This document shows, piece after piece, positions 61,481 to 64,000 of a stretch of DNA of 64,000 nucleotides. The DNA is taken from positions 9,483,361 to 9,547,360 of the forward strand of contig CM020501.1 of the NCBI GenBank assembly GCA_009823395.1, in the 5' to 3' direction. The notes beneath the pieces are model-generated. The model searched no databases. It saw only the letters and a list, made by a program, of their open reading frames with translations, and was not told where the DNA came from. Made by a program: the position numbers and the translations under genes. This stretch comes from Thamnaconus septentrionalis. Its lineage: Eukaryota; Chordata; Actinopteri; Tetraodontiformes; Monacanthidae. The first letter of the stretch is position 1; every line of letters begins with the position of its first letter.

Positions 61481-62040
61481 CAAAACAAAATGTTGCCAGA
61501 GGCGCGAAAATAAAAAAAGGCGTTGACCAACAAATCCGTCTGGTCGTGCAGCAAAGAAACTTTTGTGGGAATATTGCAAATTTATTATTTGTTTTCATGC
61601 TGGCATAATATTTTGAGATGGTAGGTACCATCGCTAAAAGTGCAACAGTCCAACACAAAAGACACAAACTGGAAAAATGAGCAGTCTATTGTCACCACAG
61701 AATCTTAATCTTATCAGCCGGCTTCACTGGAATCAGTCAAATGTTCCAACTTCCAACCCTGCACCTGTGACATCAACTTTCTGCCGTGCTCTGACCTTTT
61801 GCGACCGTCTTTCACTTCTTTTTTTCGGGGGGGGGGTCCGAGCTAATCAGCCCGCTGCTCTTATCAGCCTGTCGCTCCGGCCAAAATAAACACGGGCCTG
61901 GTTTTTATTGCTTTGTTTTCACAGGTCATTAGGGGAAGGAGCGAGGAGGCATTGATTAGTTTTCCAGACCGCGGGATCATTGTTGTGTTATGACTATCAT
62001 CATTAAGTTTCATTAAGGCTGTGGTTGTTCTTCTTTCCAG

Positions 62041-62111
62041 AAAATGAAGACGCTGCAGGAAGAAAAAGGCCGGTTGCTTTTGGAGAGGATGCTGCGCGAC
62101 GCCGCGCCAAG
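62041..62111 (+). other. plus-strand exon-like segment with coding appearance
   Basis: A textbook acceptor (gttgttcttctttccag, AG at 62039-62040) is followed by 71 open bases and a strong donor GCCAAG|gtaagg. The open frame reads KMKTLQEEKGRLLLERML then RDAAPR, which is charged, helical and coiled-coil-like. It is antisense to bnc2. In mammals CNTLN, a coiled-coil gene, lies divergently upstream of BNC2, but this peptide does not match the centlein sequence I recall. It could be an exon of a neighbouring or antisense transcript, or chance. Confidence 0.3.
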
Positions 62112-63306
62112 GTAAGGGAGGTCGGTGGACGGGAAACGGTGTGTGTTTTTTTGCGAGAGATGTCTGAGATGCCCGCTAGCTAGCTAGCTCGCAGACCTGG
62201 CCTCCATTTTTTCGCTCTGCATTCATTTGGAGCGCATTAAAGCGGAAGCCTAATGAAGCGGCGTGGGTCCCTGGCCGGCTCCTCGCAGCAGGCGCCGCTC
62301 CTGGAGCCGCACACATGCTCCCGCAGTCGGCTCTGTCGCCGGGCTAATTAGCGCGTGTTAGTTGGTTAGCGAGAGAAGACGGCCCCTCTGCGATGCTGAA
62401 GTGGAGCAAAATGACGGGGCGAGGACCGCGCTAATGGCCCGCTTCCTCCCCACGGGGGCCCCTCCCAGCAGCTCCGCACGCGCTGGCATCAGGGCAGCCA
62501 CGGGGCGCCCACAGGGCCGCCGCTACGCCACAGGAAGCTGTCGTTATCGCTTGTCGCGCTGGAACTCACTGGGCGTGACGCCTGGCGACGGCGACACCCG
62601 CTAACCCCCCCAATTCGTGCAGATTCCTACCAGGCGCAGTGTTTCAGAAGCGTCCCAGAAGCGTGAAACAGTGCGACTCTGGTCAAATACACGGCCATTT
62701 GATTTTTCACGCTTAGCCACCGCGTCAAGTTCATTAGGTAGCATCGCTCAGGCGGGAAGTCAATGCTTGGAAAACTTGGTGAACCTGGGTGATAGTTTTC
62801 TTTTTTACACACAGTGATACTTGAGACACTTGAGACACCGTTGTTTTCTTTGACTACACGCGCAGCTGCCTGGGTTGTCGTGCGATCTGGCCAGCCTCGC
62901 GTGAACCGATCGAGCTGCCGCGCTGGACGCCACCGCTCAGAAAGGCGTTGAGGTGTGAGATGATACGTAGCGGTTTCAGCGCGCGCACGGCGGACGCGCC
63001 ACAGACGCTTCTGGTGCAAATTGGGGGTGACGCGCGGGCGACGAGCCCGGAGCGAGAGCGACGCGCGGGGCTGGCGGAGCCATCGGCCTGTGAAATAGCT
63101 CCGCCAGCTGGGGGGGCCAGGCGGCGGCGGCGACTGCATTATTCACTGCAGTAGCTGGAGCATTAGCGAGGAGCTCTTTGGCACTCGGGCCGGCGCGGGC
63201 GTGGGCGGCGGCGACGAGCACCGGCGGCGAGCAAGTGTATCTCTGTCAGTGTGAGTAAACAAACAGTGGGGACATGATGTGACAGAGCAAATGCCCTGCC
63301 CCACTG

Positions 63307-63308
<2 letters not shown>

Positions 63309-63345
<37 letters not shown>
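63309..63345 (+). repeat. (CA)n microsatellite
   Basis: About 18 CA units near the right edge of the window. Confidence 0.95.
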
Positions 63346-63347
<2 letters not shown>

Positions 63348-64000
63348 CGCGCAGACACTTGCTAAAGCCGCCAGGGAGCCGAGGGAGAGCAGGAGAAGAG
63401 AGGAAGGGGGAGAGTTGGGGGTGTTGGGAGGGTTGGGAGGGGGTGGGGGGGTGACATCCATATTTATAGGGCATTTCTAGCATTTGTCCCCAGGCCAAAC
63501 GCTGTGACTACACTGGGCTAATGTCAGAACAGCACTTAACCAGGCATTTCCAGTATGTCATGGGCAGTGGGGAATATGGAGGACAGATGCAAGCAAGACA
63601 GGGACAGAAGTAAATAAATAAATAAATAAAAGTGAAAAGGGAGAATAAAAGAAAATGCAGTTTTTCGTGCCGAGTGCCTGAAGTTCCCTCGCGCCTTTGG
63701 ACAGACTGAGCAATGAATTCATTTGTACCTCCGGCATTTGTGTCGTCGTGTGTCGTGTCACCATCAAAACACTGCTGTTTCAAACAATCAGAGTTTTAAC
63801 TTTTAAAGGTCCCACATGCTGAAATCACTTTGTAATTTTTTCTCATGTCAATAAGTGCTGCTAACTGCTTTAGTTGTTTTGGTCGTTGTCAGAGTGTGTT
63901 TGCTGAAACACTTGTTCTGACTTTCCGTGTGGTTCTCTGTGGCACCGGGGCTGGAAGCCGCGCTGCTCGGAGGGAAATTTCGATTCAGCGGAGGAGAGCA

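Larger units (their letters stand above)
48003..64000 (-). other. bnc2: partial bnc2 intron upstream of the first exon seen
   Basis: At least 16 kb of presumed intron is present, ending in the strong acceptor cttctgtccctgcag. It holds many microsatellites, a MITE-like repeat at 56,345-56,665, a plus-strand exon-like segment at 62,041-62,111 and AT-core blocks (50,220-50,480; 56,930-57,120; 59,080-59,280; 61,010-61,480; 61,910-62,035). Alternative bnc2 promoters, which are known in mammals, could lie here; none is recognisable with confidence. Confidence 0.7.

Noticed and set aside
48003..64000. Search for the upstream bnc2 exon ending in MSQQ-like residues before AIRC
   Set aside because: No minus-strand segment with the expected residues followed by a donor was found; the exon is probably beyond the right edge.
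1..64000. tRNA, rRNA, snRNA, CRISPR array, bacterial operon or viral genes
   Set aside because: None recognised. The sequence is vertebrate genomic DNA with introns and microsatellites; bacterial feature types do not apply.

Overview
The window is vertebrate genomic DNA, most likely from a ray-finned (teleost) fish. It carries the 3' two-thirds or more of one gene, basonuclin 2 (bnc2), on the minus strand. The evidence is four exons with consensus splice junctions. Together they encode 1,208 contiguous residues plus a stop (3,627 coding bases, a whole number of codons) and match the BNC2 family closely. The teleost assignment is an inference. It rests on the compact gene (about 40 kb from the first exon seen to the stop), the very dense (GT)n/(GA)n microsatellites and two fish-type miniature transposon-like repeats in introns.

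Layout from left to right, which is 3' to 5' for the gene. 1-3,300: presumed intergenic or far 3' flank, with nothing recognisable. About 3,300-8,098: long candidate 3' UTR with three possible poly(A) signals near its end. 8,099-8,981: last coding exon, with the second finger pair completed, a His run, an acidic run, the third C2H2 pair and the stop. 8,982-15,260: last intron. 15,261-17,665: the large 2.4-kb exon, with poly-Gln, the first C2H2 pair, the NLS, Asp/His runs and the start of the second C2H2 pair. 17,666-46,473: a 28.8-kb intron full of simple repeats, conserved-element-like AT-core blocks and one teleost repeat. 46,474-46,709 and 47,900-48,002: two short exons coding the invariant N-terminal region, separated by a 1.19-kb intron. 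48,003-64,000: part of a further intron. The exon carrying the start codon was not found, so the gene continues beyond the right edge.

The four exons form one transcription unit for a nuclear three-pair zinc-finger protein. Exon phases agree at every junction: phase 0, then a split GCC codon, then phase 0, then a split AGG codon. The rest is non-coding. Most open frames outside the exons arise from microsatellites or purine/pyrimidine runs, and many lack an ATG.

The best leads are: a CA repeat directly after a weak 5' splice site; runs able to form G-quadruplexes in the short intron; bnc2-specific homopolymer expansions; a read-through form of the large exon; two plus-strand exon-like segments that could belong to an antisense transcript; a palindromic double E-box; and several conserved-element candidates in the large introns. 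I found no sequence-supported evidence for a wholly new biological system.
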